This document shows, one piece after another, positions 49,727 to 58,084 of a stretch of 64,000 nt of DNA. Origin of the DNA: Ctenosaura bakeri. Taxonomy: Eukaryota; Chordata; Lepidosauria; Squamata; Iguanidae. Both the position numbers and the translations under genes were made by a program. The notes below the pieces were generated by a model, which saw only the letters and a list, made by a program, of their open reading frames with translations, made no database searches and had not been told where the DNA came from. Each line of letters opens with the position of its first letter. Position 1 is the stretch's first letter. The stretch is from positions 434,001-498,000 of the forward strand of contig CAOLHI010000147.1 in assembly GCA_948474755.1 (NCBI GenBank). Direction: 5' to 3'.

Positions 49727-52499
49727 ATTGTTCTTGTTGGTGTGGTGGTAGTGGTCTGTTTTCTGCATTTGGCCCTGGGGGGCAACTGCAGCTGCTATCT
49801 GGCAGTTGCCCACCTGTGCCTTCAACTTTGCAATACTGAGGCTATTTACAGTTCCCTCAGAATATAATTTCACAGTTAGGTTAAAGTTGACCTGTTGTAT
49901 ATATTTATGTATGAGTCTAAACATTTCAGTCAAAAAAATTGACCCACTGATTATTGTTCAAGATTCAAGTTAAAAGAGCAGCTGAACTTAACAGTTCTTT
50001 TGAATTCAAGTAAGAAAACATCAAATATTTGATCACAGCTTTATACAGACATAGGCATAGATCAGACGTAATATTTTCATGGGAGAACTCTGTGTTGGCC
50101 AAAATTTGTTGGTTTCTCCAGTTGCACAAGTATTAACACATTTCTTTTAGTGAATCCTGGCCTTATTACTGTTTGTAAAACTGGAAGCTGCTTTGGCTTT
50201 CTCTCTTGCACATTATCTGGAATTAGGTACCTCTAATGCTAGTGGAATGATTATTGGATAGTGGCTGTTACAACCTATATCTCTGGGTTAAATGTAATTT
50301 CAAAAACTAGTTAGTTTCAGGTGGTTAAAATGATTACCACCAGCTTGTTTTTTATTTTTTCATCTATAGTGGTCATGTCCCGCACCAGCATACTTCCTTG
50401 TGATAAAAAGATGTTTCTTTACCATTGTTATGTTAAATCTTTGATACTTCAGCATTTGCTTTTAAAATCATTAAGCAATTAGATAGCTTAACAAATCATC
50501 TGGAGGCATAGTTCTGCTAATCTGTTGCACAGAAACAACAGTCATGTGGAACTTTAGAAAGTAATAAAATTATTATGCTATGAACTTTCATGGACAAGAG
50601 TCCATTTCATGTTATTCTCAGTTGGCAGGTGTACATTTTGGTGTAGAGAAAAATAACCTAAAGATTGGACTTGCAGGAAATGCAAAAAGTACAACATGTG
50701 ACACCAATTTTGAACTAAAAATAATGACCATTAACAGTAGCAGAGATCAGTAATAAAACAACAATCTTTGCATCACTTAATAAATTAATAACCATTGGAG
50801 GACTGGAGATCATTGTGTCTGTTCATACCCAATCAGTAGAATGAAACCTCTTTTTTTCTGATTCAGTTTCCTCAACTACCTCTTGGTGTTGGAGAATGTC
50901 AACTTCTTTTTTAATTTACTCCTTCTGTTTTTCCTCTTCTCTTCCTCCACTACACCCAGAGGCTTTATGCCCCCCATGTGTGTATATCTCAAATGTTTAA
51001 TTATTCATTAGTATTAAGGAAGCTACAAAACTGTTGTTTCAGCAGAACAGGTATGGTTTGTTTTGGTTACCCATTTCAGTGCTTTATGCATTACTTTTGA
51101 GAAATGCAAAGAGTGCATAGGACTAGCTGTGTGGTTGTTTTTGAGAGTGGATGGGACCATCCTTTCCCAAGGTACTGAAGCCACTTTAATATAAACATCA
51201 CCCTGCTGTGATAGGCTTAAAGCTTTGTATTATAATAGCTAAATTTCACCCAAGAAGTCCCCCTCAGTGAAGTCCCATTGCCATTGTAAAAGAGGAAAAA
51301 TTGGTTGCATATTTGCTGATTGGTCACAGATACCAGCATTCCTTTACAACTGCTGCAGTAAATTATCTGTCTCTGTCAATCTCATTTTAGTCATTTACTT
51401 CTTTGTGAGCAAATAAGAGCAGGGGAAGGGACATAGCAGCTTCCAAGGCCCAGTCTTGAACTCAGTCCTAGGATAAACTGACACTGCAGGGAGTCTTAAT
51501 ATTTAAAGAAGCAATCAACAAATATTTTCAAGACATTTTTTCTTATGGGCAGTTCCACAGATTTGCTTCTCACTTTCTTTTCTGGGGCTCATCTGCATCA
51601 TATAGAAACTCTCTTCATTCTGATACAGTGTTTAATTTTATACTTAGTTTTCCCAATACCCTGTTTGCCTCTCTTTTGCTGTTGCTTTTTCCCTGATGAC
51701 AACTTCAGAGATTTCTTGGTATCCAGGACACCAGGCTATCCCAGTTCATGCTGTACCTGTGGAATATGTCTGCTACTCTTCTAGACATTTTTGGCCCAAG
51801 GGGAAAGCAAAGTTTGACACACACACACACACACATACACATTTAAACCAACAGCATCTGTGGGTGCATAAATGTATTTCATTTAGTGAAAACTAATTGA
51901 ATCAAACCATATTGATTTTATTGCAATGTGTGAGAGAGAATATAACCTTACCTGAACATATGTGGTGACTTGTTTGCTGGAAGAAAGGAGGAGGTACAGA
52001 TGGCTTTAAGTCTCAAACAGCATTCTTGTTTGGAAAGTTAGGAATTAACAAAATATTTCAACTGTCTTCCAGTTATAGTTGGGGAATGTTTCCTCCATCA
52101 AAATCAGTATGACTCATCACGTCACAATTCCCTTTGCCAGTTCCATAGGGATGTTAATGCACTTGTACACATTGGTAATATAGACAAGTTTTCACACCAG
52201 AGTTGTGAGTATGAGCTGACTGAGATGGTGAATGTTAATACAAGACTAACTATTTCATACTTCATTTGGACAGGCTAAGAAAGTCATAGTTATCTTCTCA
52301 CCTTTAAATATTTTCCCCTTTTCTACAAGGCTTTGGCAGTTCAAGCACATCTGGGTTTAACTTCAGCAATCCTGGCATCACTGCATCTGCTGGCCTGACA
52401 TTTGGGGTGTCCAATCCAGCATCTGCAGGCTTTGGCACAGGAGGACAGCTTCTTCAACTGAAGAAACCTCCCGCTGGAAACAAGAGGGGGAAAAGATAA
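23218..52499 (+). CDS. NUP58: NUP58, nucleoporin p58/p45 (complete, 16 coding exons)
   Basis: NUP58 is an FG nucleoporin of the Nup62-Nup54-Nup58 complex in the central channel of the nuclear pore (established). Sixteen exons join in frame into 1794 nt: 597 residues plus TAA, against about 599 in human. The N-terminal FG region (about residues 1-233) has FSFG twice, LNFG and [10 protein letters not shown]. The helical coiled-coil core (about 236-420) includes [35 protein letters not shown] and [20 protein letters not shown]. The C-terminal FG region (about 477-597) has SFGTPFGSG, repeated GFGSS and SFGFG, and a basic end [12 protein letters not shown]. The start is set by MSASFSFG in a GCC-ATG context next to the CpG island. 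The gene is divergent from MTMR6. Confidence 0.98.
23400..23562. mobile_element. Palindromic MITE copy P10, in NUP58 intron 1
   Basis: Begins GGCCATTTCCGCACTAGCC 69 nt after the exon 1 donor. The two arms (about 77 bp each) match almost base for base, including copy-specific TAGCCTG/CAGGCTA and GTGTGCAG/CTGCACAC, around a GGCCGGCCGGCC centre. The last five bases of the right terminus (TGGCC) are missing. Confidence 0.87.
23807..24008. mobile_element. Palindromic MITE copy P11, TSD TTA
   Basis: A 202-bp long-form copy, start ACCCATTTCCGCACTACAC, end GTGTAGTGCAGAAATGGCC. The middle contains CCCAAGAGCTCTCTGGCTG. Flanked by TTA at 23804-23806 and 24009-24011. Confidence 0.87.
24035..24236. mobile_element. 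Palindromic MITE copy P12, TSD AGA
   Basis: A 202-bp long-form copy, start GCCCATTTCTGCACTACAG, end CTGTAGTGCGGAAATGGCC. Flanked by AGA at 24032-24034 and 24237-24239. Both arms share the private reading TGCTGCTATT. Confidence 0.87.
24240..24990 (+). other. NUP58 intron 1, proximal unique part
   Basis: No repeat was identified with confidence, apart from a degraded 'tccaacaagcatcacctatgatg' palindrome remnant near 24680. No exon was seen. Confidence 0.4.
24992..25310 (-). mobile_element. CR1 LINE 3' fragment
   Basis: The minus strand reads [20 protein letters not shown], then [20 protein letters not shown] and [13 protein letters not shown], close to the CR1 at 574-1458. Only the last 320 bp is present, so it is strongly 5'-truncated. 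Confidence 0.88.
25808..26366 (-). mobile_element. Old CR1 LINE fragment
   Basis: The same ORF2 end is recognisable in pieces ([38 protein letters not shown]) with frame breaks. It is an older, diverged insertion. Confidence 0.82.
26691..26798. mobile_element. Mariner-like MITE (108 bp with TA ends)
   Basis: Inverted ends TACTGTATTTGCTGGCATAT and ATATGCCAGCAAATACGGTA match over about 24 of 25 bases, with TA at each end and a short centre. TA-flanked perfect inverted repeats point to Tc1/mariner-type mobilisation. It lies in NUP58 intron 1. Confidence 0.72.
27004..27137 (+). CDS. NUP58: NUP58 coding exon 2
   Basis: 134 nt: [19 protein letters not shown], then [18 protein letters not shown]. 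The acceptor is TTTAG|TTC and the donor ACAG|GTGAAT. It ends in phase 1, like exons 3-6. Confidence 0.96.
27138..28714 (+). other. NUP58 intron 2
   Basis: AT-rich; nothing was recognised with confidence. Confidence 0.45.
28715..28750 (+). CDS. NUP58: NUP58 coding exon 3 (microexon)
   Basis: 36 nt encoding [12 protein letters not shown]. The acceptor is ATACAG|GA and the donor TTAG|GTAAGC. It was located by phase and by similarity to mammalian NUP58. Confidence 0.93.
28890..29106 (-). mobile_element. 5S-derived SINE, inverted
   Basis: The plus strand shows the reverse of the 16476-16696 element: TCAAGTTGTCTGTTGACTTA, CATAGGGTTTTCTTAGGCAA and AGCTTCCAAGCTCAGACAGG. It is more diverged in the middle. 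Confidence 0.83.
29107..30878 (+). other. NUP58 intron 3, distal part
   Basis: Mostly unique sequence. A 22-bp unit is duplicated in tandem at 29852-29895. No exon was seen. Confidence 0.45.
29852..29895. repeat. Two-copy tandem repeat, 22-bp unit
   Basis: The unit TTTTGTCTAAAATACTAAAC plus AA occurs twice back to back without mismatch. Confidence 0.9.
30879..31028 (+). CDS. NUP58: NUP58 coding exon 4
   Basis: 150 nt: [20 protein letters not shown], then [18 protein letters not shown]. The acceptor is TTCATAG|GC and the donor GCAG|GTAAGG. Confidence 0.96.
31386..31659 (+). mobile_element. BovB/RTE LINE 3' end
   Basis: The plus strand reads [40 protein letters not shown] and [20 protein letters not shown]. 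This is the conserved C-terminus of BovB-type ORF2, followed by a CAACAACAA tail. It is 5'-truncated and lies in NUP58 intron 4. Confidence 0.88.
31978..32112 (+). CDS. NUP58: NUP58 coding exon 5
   Basis: 135 nt: [20 protein letters not shown], then [20 protein letters not shown]. The acceptor is ATCCAG|GA and the donor ACAG|GTGACC. Confidence 0.95.
32652..32762 (+). CDS. NUP58: NUP58 coding exon 6
   Basis: 111 nt: [20 protein letters not shown], then [15 protein letters not shown]. The acceptor is TTTACAG|GG and the donor AAGA|GTAAGT. Confidence 0.95.
33812..33836 (+). CDS. NUP58: NUP58 coding exon 7 (microexon)
   Basis: 25 nt encoding (S)DKTGTRA(E). The acceptor is CTTTAG|GT and the donor GCAGA|GTAAGT. 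It is needed to keep frame between exons 6 and 8. Confidence 0.92.
34262..34327 (+). CDS. NUP58: NUP58 coding exon 8
   Basis: 66 nt: (E)[19 protein letters not shown] then NLQ. The acceptor is TGACAG|GG and the donor TTCA|GTAAGT. It starts the helical core. Confidence 0.95.
34587..34761 (+). CDS. NUP58: NUP58 coding exon 9
   Basis: 175 nt: [20 protein letters not shown], then [20 protein letters not shown] and [14 protein letters not shown]. It is heptad-rich and nearly identical to mammals. The donor is CAG|GTAAAG. Confidence 0.97.
34762..34949 (+). other. NUP58 intron 9, start
   Basis: Unique sequence before the two SINEs. Confidence 0.4.
34950..35167 (-). mobile_element. tRNA-derived SINE, inverted (first of a tandem pair)
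   Basis: Reversed, it starts GAGCCAGCATGGTGTAGTGG (tRNA-like A box) and runs through CCCACTGGATGACCTTAGGC to a TTGTTGTG (CAACAA) tail. It is more diverged than its neighbour. Confidence 0.8.
35174..35367 (-). mobile_element. tRNA-derived SINE, inverted (second of a tandem pair)
   Basis: Same family and orientation as the preceding copy, joined head to tail: TTGTTGTTATGTGCCTTCAA, then ATCCAGTGGGTTTCCATGGC and CATCATGCTGGCTC. Confidence 0.82.
35650..35729 (+). CDS. NUP58: NUP58 coding exon 10
   Basis: 80 nt: [20 protein letters not shown] then ENTAPA. The acceptor is TTGCAG|GAA and the donor GCAGA|GTAAGT. Confidence 0.96.
36334..36452 (+). CDS. NUP58: NUP58 coding exon 11
   Basis: 119 nt: [20 protein letters not shown], then [19 protein letters not shown]. 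The acceptor is CCTAG|CTAC and the donor AAG|GTAAAA. An ORF running on from 36284 includes intron. Confidence 0.96.
37171..37253 (+). CDS. NUP58: NUP58 coding exon 12
   Basis: 83 nt: [20 protein letters not shown] then QSIHENVK. The acceptor is CCACAG|AT and the donor AAG|GTAAAG. Confidence 0.96.
37254..39411 (+). other. NUP58 intron 12
   Basis: Holds the inverted repeat at 38322-38362. Otherwise no transposon or exon was recognised. Confidence 0.45.
38322..38362. repeat. Perfect 17-bp inverted repeat with 7-nt loop
   Basis: The arms AATGTAAGATGCTACCA and TGGTAGCATCTTACATT are exact reverse complements around TTTCTGC. It lies in NUP58 intron 12. It could be a small DNA-element remnant or a structured RNA; no family is recognised. 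Confidence 0.8.
39412..39613 (+). CDS. NUP58: NUP58 coding exon 13
   Basis: 202 nt: [20 protein letters not shown], then [20 protein letters not shown] and [18 protein letters not shown]. The acceptor is TTCAG|ATG. The donor CAG|GTCTGA is weak (C at +3), which bears on the alternative end described separately. Confidence 0.96.
39412..39636 (+). CDS. NUP58: Alternative last coding exon of NUP58 (p45-like form)
   Basis: If the exon 13 donor is not used, the frame continues GLSAFKL and stops at TAG (39634-39636). This would give 483 residues without the C-terminal FG region. A p45 form of this nucleoporin lacking the C-terminal FG segment is established in mammals. That this read-through is its lizard counterpart is inference, supported by the weak donor and the AATAAA signals at 44698 and 44707. 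Confidence 0.6.
   Translation: MLKDQYLGYRKAFLGDAVDVFEARRAEAKKWQTAPRVTTGPTPFSNIPNAAAVAMAATLTQQQQPATGLSAFKL
39637..44712 (+). other. NUP58: NUP58 intron 13 / possible 3' UTR of the short form
   Basis: About 5 kb with almost no recognisable transposon, unlike the other long introns of this gene. It ends with a two-signal polyadenylation region. A small direct duplication lies at 43399-43482, and a common amniote repeat-like segment (ACTTACTTTTGAGTAAGC) near 42690-42785. Confidence 0.5.
44698..44712 (+). terminator. NUP58: Candidate intronic polyadenylation signals of NUP58
   Basis: Two AATAAA hexamers (44698-44703 and 44707-44712) are followed by the GT/T-rich stretch TTGTCTTGTGTTTT at about 44725-44738. 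This is the expected layout of a real poly(A) site, inside intron 13. Confidence 0.62.
45190..45288 (+). CDS. NUP58: NUP58 coding exon 14
   Basis: 99 nt: [20 protein letters not shown], then [13 protein letters not shown]. The acceptor is TACCAG|GG and the donor GGAG|GTACAC. It begins the C-terminal FG region. Confidence 0.95.
45289..48940 (+). other. NUP58 intron 14
   Basis: Short ORFs up to 121 codons on either strand have no recognisable domain. Degraded 'actcccagaatcc' palindromes lie near 47146-47215 and 48717-48770. No exon was seen. Confidence 0.45.
48941..49036 (+). CDS. NUP58: NUP58 coding exon 15
   Basis: 96 nt: [20 protein letters not shown], then [12 protein letters not shown]. 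The acceptor is CACTAG|GG and the donor GCAG|GTTTGT. FG and GFGSS motifs are dense. Confidence 0.95.
49692..49735. repeat. (TTG)n microsatellite
   Basis: About 12 TTG units, then the interrupted ATTGTTCTTG. It makes artificial poly-Val and poly-Asn reading frames. Confidence 0.92.
51817..51840. repeat. (AC)n microsatellite
   Basis: About ten AC units ending in ATACAC. Confidence 0.9.
52330..52499 (+). CDS. NUP58: NUP58 coding exon 16 (terminal)
   Basis: 170 nt: [20 protein letters not shown], then [20 protein letters not shown] and [16 protein letters not shown], stop TAA at 52497-52499. The acceptor is TACAAG|GC. The basic C-terminus matches mammalian NUP58 exactly. Confidence 0.97.
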
Positions 52500-52865
52500 A
52501 TGTGAAAAGGGCAGTGGGGAGGGTTGGGGGTCAAAGGAAAGGGACAGTTGTGTTCAGTTAGTTCATCCTAAAATAATCTATTTTTTTAAGCCGATATAGT
52601 AGATGCTCTGTGTCCTTGGAGATTTATAACATTTTGTTACTTCTTCCCATTCTGGATTATAAAATGTACTTGTAACAAGCAGCTTTTGTGAATCAAGGAA
52701 GGCTCACGTAACTGTTTTGTTTTGTTCCTTTGTCTTTTAGATATCTACTTCATTATTAAGGACTGTTGTAAAACCATCTATTTAACATAATATTAGTAAG
52801 AAGATATTTTTGTTAATATGCTTTAAACCTTAGAGAAAGAGATGCATATTTGGTTTCTTTGTACA

Positions 52866-52871
52866 AATAAA
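52866..52871 (+). terminator. NUP58: Proximal polyadenylation signal of NUP58
   Basis: AATAAA 367 nt after the stop codon, followed by the T/GT-rich TATCTTCTGTTTCTTG. Confidence 0.55.
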
Positions 52872-53752
52872 GTATATTCTAGTACAAATGCTTGAATCCA
52901 TATCTTCTGTTTCTTGATATGGCCTTTTAAAAACATCAGGGTGGTTTTGTGTATATGTGTGTAAATATATACAGTAAAAATTCACACTCATATGTATATG
53001 AGTACATATAATACGTTTCAAGAATTGTCTCATAAAGCAGAATGACCTAGATCAAATTGCTAGTCCCAACTAGAGCAGACTTATTGAATTAATGGGATTT
53101 ACATAAGTGATGACATACCATTTAGTAGTTGATTCAGTGGCTCTACTCTAGTTAAGACTAGCTAAATTTCTAAGTTTGGGTCTGGAGCCCTTTTCCCTAC
53201 ACAGTGTCAGAATATCAAAGACCAGTTTGTAAGATCTACTTATGCATGAAAGACGCTGTGGGCATGTTTTGTAAGTCAGTTTCCATTTCTGTTTGTTTCC
53301 ATGAAGCGAGTATTTGCATATAATGTTCTCAAATCAATTTGGTTGTGAACCATTGCCGTATATTTTTTAGATTGCAGGACTTCAGGATTGTGAGAGTTGA
53401 TTTAGAAATGACCTCAGTCATCATAAACTGCTTCCATGAGTAGCCCTGGTCATGCAGCTTTAACATGGATGAAAGGTAGTTGGGGACAACATAGCAGAAA
53501 AATATCCTAGTGAAGAGTTTGCAGAGATTGCAGAAATGGCTGCTCATAAACATTTTTGTAGGTACCTTTCTCTCACATTGTGAAGGCCACTCACTTGCTA
53601 TGTATATGAGCTATTTGCAGAAGGAAGGGCTGCTATAGAACAAATTTGTCCATTCTTATGTATTAGATTTTCACTTCCACCATGGAGGAGATAGACCAGG
53701 CTCTTCTGGCCCTGATCAGACCATTCTGAATGAATAGTTCCTCTGTCCTGGC

Positions 53753-53965
53753 ACCCATTCACACTACAGAATTACACCGTTATTATTCCACTTTCATCTG
53801 CCATAGTTCCATCCTATGGAATCCTGGGATGGGCAGTTTAGAATAAGGCATTTAGAATTCTCAGCTGAAGCACTCTAGTGCCTCACAAAACTGCAAAACC
53901 TAAATTTCCATAGGAGGGAACCATGGCAGTTAAAGGAGAATAGCACTATAATTGTGCAATGGGCC
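53753..53965. mobile_element. Palindromic MITE copy P13 (degraded), in NUP58 3' UTR
   Basis: Diverged ends (ACCCATTCACACTACAG and TTGTGCAATGGGCC) with recognisable interior (TCCTATGGAATCCTGGGATG, GGCATTTAGAATTCTCAGC). It is older than the cluster at 17-24 kb. Confidence 0.7.
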
Positions 53966-54883
53966 CCTGGAATTGATGCATATTATACTTCAGAAGACAT
54001 CAGGCACGGTAATTAGGTTTACTACAATGTATAGATCAAAGCTATGCATGTGAGAATAAACTATTTCATATAAATGATAGCACTAGTCTGACCTTAAAGT
54101 TTAGATAACAGTATCATTGCATGTTGCATTGCATATACAACTCAGCGAGTGTTCAAAACAGACACAAAAGGAACATTTATTGCCTTAAATGAAGGGGCTA
54201 CATTCATAGTCCTTGAACTATGTTGCCAGCACAAATCCCATTCTTGTCATCAGGGCTTGTGCTGGGTCATCTCCTTCAAGGGTCAGGCTGTTAGCTGGTC
54301 TATCTAGTCACTGCAGTGTGTGCAGAATTTTGGAGAGGTCTTGCCTTTATATACAGAGAATATTTTGTATATAACTCAAGTGAAGCTTCATAGTTTTTAA
54401 TCTAGGCACCTTTTAAAAACACACAGTGCACGCACATAGTTTCTGGTTTTGAATTTGGCTGCTTTTGGTTTTTGAATACTATTTTTGTAATCTCCGTCTG
54501 TTTTATGTTGTCATATGATAGTAAGTTCTCTGGGGAAGATGTGAGTCTAAACATGATCAGTTCAGAAGTAAGGGAAATAACTTACTTAGCACAGGGCTTT
54601 ACACATTTTAATGGTCTCCGAAGTATAAGCACTTTTTTTTGAAGGAGGAAGCTTTTAAATTTGGCAGAAAGTCTAAAAATGATTTTCAGACCACAATTTG
54701 ATTTTAAATTTGTGTTGGGCTTCACTTAAGAAAATGATGAACATAGTACATGTATGTTACTGCTTTTTACTGGATGAAAATGTTGAACCACTTTCCTTTT
54801 TGTATATAATTTTGTGAGCCTTTTTTTTAAAAAAAAATGTGTTGCTGTCTTTGTCCACATGTGCAACTTTTTGTTCTACAAAT

Positions 54884-54889
54884 AATAAA
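54884..54889 (+). terminator. NUP58: Distal polyadenylation signal of NUP58
   Basis: AATAAA followed by a T/GT-rich stretch (GGATTGTTTCATTTC, TTTGTGACTGTTT). This probably ends the long 3' UTR. Confidence 0.6.
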
Positions 54890-55046
54890 AATGTTTGAAG
54901 TGAACCATGTCATTAATATTTCTGGATTGTTTCATTTCTTTGTGACTGTTTCCCAGCACAGATACAACTGTGCTTTGTAAAAATCGGTGGGGCTGATTCA
55001 GAGAAAATGTTCTTTGTATGAGAGTGATCCTGATGGTGTCCTAGTG

Positions 55047-55182
55047 CAATAATTCTCAGCCTTTGGTCCTCCAGATGTTCTGGACTTCATTGCCAAGAAT
55101 CCCCAGCTATTTGCCAGGCTGCCTGGGGCTTCTGGGAGTTGAAGTCCAAAACACCAGGAGGATGAAAGTTTAAGAACCACTG
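55047..55182. mobile_element. hAT-type MITE with 8-bp target duplication
   Basis: The ends CAATAATTCTCAGCCTTTGG and TTTAAGAACCACTG resemble the CAGTGGTTCTCAACC terminus of hAT elements. The flanks are TCCTAGTG (55039-55046) and TCCTGGTG (55183-55190), an 8-bp duplication with one change. The interior is palindromic around GGACTTCATTGCC and GGGAGTTGAAGTCC. Confidence 0.8.
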
Positions 55183-55822
55183 TCCTGGTGTGCGCATATA
55201 TATATATGCAATGTAACAAGTGATCCAAGCACCTCTGGATTTAGCCACACTGGATTTAGCCTTCTATCACACCGGGGGAAAAAAGTACTGTCATAATACT
55301 GGGAAGTACAGCTGATAATAATTCATTATGTCCACATTTGTACCTTGCACACATTCACAGCAGTGTGTCCAAGTAAAAACTAACTGCTTGAGTATTGAAC
55401 AGGACATCTTGTATAGCTTTAATGCCTGGAAAAACTAATTGAGGATGTTGTGTACAGTGTAAAATTGTACAAAGGATTGTTGCTAAAGAGGTACAACTAT
55501 ACAGGAATAGTATCTGGAGTCTGTTCCTCTGCATTTTGAAATGCCTATTAAAACATGCCTTTTTTTTTTTATTTAAGGCTTCAACTCAGAATTTGGGGAT
55601 ATGAATTATAATACTGAAAAGTTAGTATCAGTTGTTATGAGTTTAAACATTAGTTGTTACAATATAGTGAGAAAAATTTGTTATACAATTGGTACCTTTA
55701 ATACTTTACCTTTTAACTATTTCATTTGCATAAAACACTTCTTTCTGCCCTCAAGTGCGGATTTTATCCTGTGGGCCAATTATTCCTCGGTATTTTGGAT
55801 GTCTGTCCATTCCTCACTTTGG

Positions 55823-55955
55823 TAAGGACAGCCTTCTCCAAATTGATGCCTTCCAAATGTATTAGACTACAACTTCCATCACCCAGTATTCACTGTCTGC
55901 TGGAGATAACGGGAGCTGTCCAGTTCTGGAGCATGCAAGGTTGGAGAAACTGGGT
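55823..55955. mobile_element. Palindromic DNA element remnant
   Basis: Outer arms CAGCCTTCTCCAAATTGATG and AAGGTTGGAGAAACTGGG, inner TTAGACTACAACTTCCATC. It is a common amniote non-autonomous DNA element; the family is not certain. Confidence 0.5.
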
Positions 55956-57889
55956 TAAGATGTTGTATTTTAATTCCGTTTAGTGAATGGCTAGTGTTAA
56001 TTTGGAAACTGACAGGCACAGTGATCAGGTATACTACAAAGTATAGATCAACTATCTGACCAGAGTTTGGAGTCCTTGTTAGCATCATGGCCATACATTA
56101 ACAGTTGCCTAATTGCATGAAAATATTCATTTAGTGACCTTATTGGATACTTTTGCTCTTTTCAGCTTGAGGCTGGGAAAGGATATGAAGGATGTGAATG
56201 GACTGAAGGAGTGAATTTTTCTCTGTTGCTAACCTGTTTGCACATTTCTTATAATTACTGGGGGGAGATGGGTCACACTTGCATACTTTGATATTCTTTG
56301 TTTTGTTGATTCTCCACTATATAACCCCTGAGAGTCCATCTTCCATTGGGTTTGGTTGGGATGTGTGCACCCCATCCCAAGGGCTCCCCATAAGTTCAAT
56401 GTTGAGAATGGAATTTGATTTCCAGCCAAGCGATAGCCTGGGTAGAGACGGGGTCCAGCATTTCTCATTTGACCATTGGCTGCGAGGGATGCTGGACCTT
56501 GTCTCTTTTGTGCTACTGCATCATTTACTGCTGCAGAAGTTTATGTTATAAATAGCTTGTGTCAGTCTCTGGCACGGAAAGAAATCTTGGGGAAGCCTGG
56601 AAGTGCACCCTAGTCCGGAGCCAAACAAGATGGTTTAGAAAAATTTAGAGATCAATTAACTTGTTGACTAACAGAGATTATATGGAATAAAAGTAGCACA
56701 AGGCAGAAGAGAGACTGCAACTTTAATAAATGGAGGCGTGACATTAAAAAGTCATTTTAATTGCTGAATGTAGCCAGAGATACTGCAAAAATATTGACTT
56801 AAGATCCCCAAAAGAGCTATTTAAACACAAGCTTCTGCTAGCTTGGTAGATTTTGTTTGGCTTTCCCTCATATACTGTGCATATCATAAACTCTTTTAAA
56901 TTCTCCGTTTTGAAAAGTAGTCCGTATTGTACTCGCCCTGGTGGGCACAGGTTGGTATTTTATACAATTAGTCTACAAAGTCTCAAGTCATTATTCTCAA
57001 AAATGTGCAGGAGGGGTGAAGCAGAAGAAAAATTAAGTAGCTAGACTTCGACTTCTGGTTTTGTTTGTTGGGGTTTGGGGACAGAACAGGATGTGCAGTC
57101 TTAACTGTTCTGACCTTTCTTTTCTTCCTGGAAGAAACTGACTGTTTTTCTTCCTGGAAGTTTTTCATCACAGGGACATCAGGATCTGGGAGAAGCCTGG
57201 GACCACAAAGACAACCTTGGCAGGAGTACTTCCCCTATCAATGTGTTAGGGCACTGGCAAGTGATGGTTCCCATGCACAGTGGACAGTGGATCCACTCTG
57301 ATTTTTATTCTAAACTTGAATGGAGGTATCTCAAGGTGCTGAGCCTGTTTGGGGAATATGTATTACCATCTTTGATTGTTCCTTTAAAGTTTGTATGAAA
57401 GCCTGGAGTGGATAGAACACCCCATTGACCTGAGAGGCATTAGCTACCATTGGTCAAGGGTCATGGAACTAGGGTCATGGAACTAGTTTCTTTCTTTGAA
57501 TTTTAATCATTGCAGATACATTTTCTTTCATCCTATATTTCCAAGGATGGTAATGCTTTGATGTTGGTCATCCTTCAATGTATTTGCACTAGAAGAAGAA
57601 ACAATGCAAGCCTTTGAGTTTGGTTTTTTTAAAAATAACAATAGTTTGAGCTGTAAATGGACAGTGTATATCATTTTTACAAAACAATACGTTTCCCATT
57701 TTCTTCCAGGCACCAATAGACACATGAAAAAGCTACAGTCAGTAGTGCTGAACTCCTTGCTTTGCTAAATTGATCTGCTTCATTGGAATGTTGCAAAGAG
57801 TTGTTGAAAAGATTTTATACATTCTGTTCCATTTGTGTCTGGGTAAGAAAATCATATTTTTGTGTTGTATCTCCATTAAATTTATCCAG
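55956..57889 (+). other. DNA downstream of NUP58
   Basis: No gene was recognised. Small direct duplications occur at 57118-57161 (TTTCTTCCTGGAAG twice) and 57458-57487 (GGTCATGGAACTAG twice). Confidence 0.4.
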
Positions 57890-57967
57890 AAATCCCTGGT
57901 GAACTAGATCTTCAATCACCTGCTTCAGTAGAATCTGTACACAGGCCATCGCTGGAGACTAAGCCAG
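57890..57967 (+). CDS. Exon-like module A, unknown gene
   Basis: Preceded by a pyrimidine-containing acceptor (TTTATCCAG) and followed by CAG|GTTAGC. The 78 nt are open in only one forward frame, as a symmetric phase-1 exon (2 nt, 25 codons, 1 nt): IPGELDLQSPASVESVHRPS then LETKP. It is homologous to module B at 63169-63237, including both splice contexts and flanking intron. The phase also matches the end of NUP58 exon 15. I do not recognise the protein, and it could be non-coding. Confidence 0.4.
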
Positions 57968-58084
57968 GTTAGCAAAATTCTGGGAAAACAATGCTTCAAA
58001 TTTTACCACCTTTGAGCCCAGAGGTAGTTAGTGAATGAAGGGTTTTTGACTGAAATAGTTTCTGTTGTACAGTGAATACACTGT

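Larger units (their letters stand above)
49037..52329 (+). other. NUP58 intron 15
   Basis: Contains a TTG microsatellite and an AC microsatellite. Otherwise unique or unrecognised sequence. Confidence 0.45.
52500..54910 (+). other. NUP58: NUP58 3' UTR
   Basis: Extends from the stop codon to the distal poly(A) region near 54884, with an earlier signal at 52866. It contains a degraded palindromic MITE at 53753-53965. The ends are inferred from AATAAA signals only. Confidence 0.6.

Noticed and set aside
49571..49933. 120-codon minus-strand ORF with poly-Asn
   Set aside because: It is produced by the TTG microsatellite and flanking intron; there is no domain or splice support.
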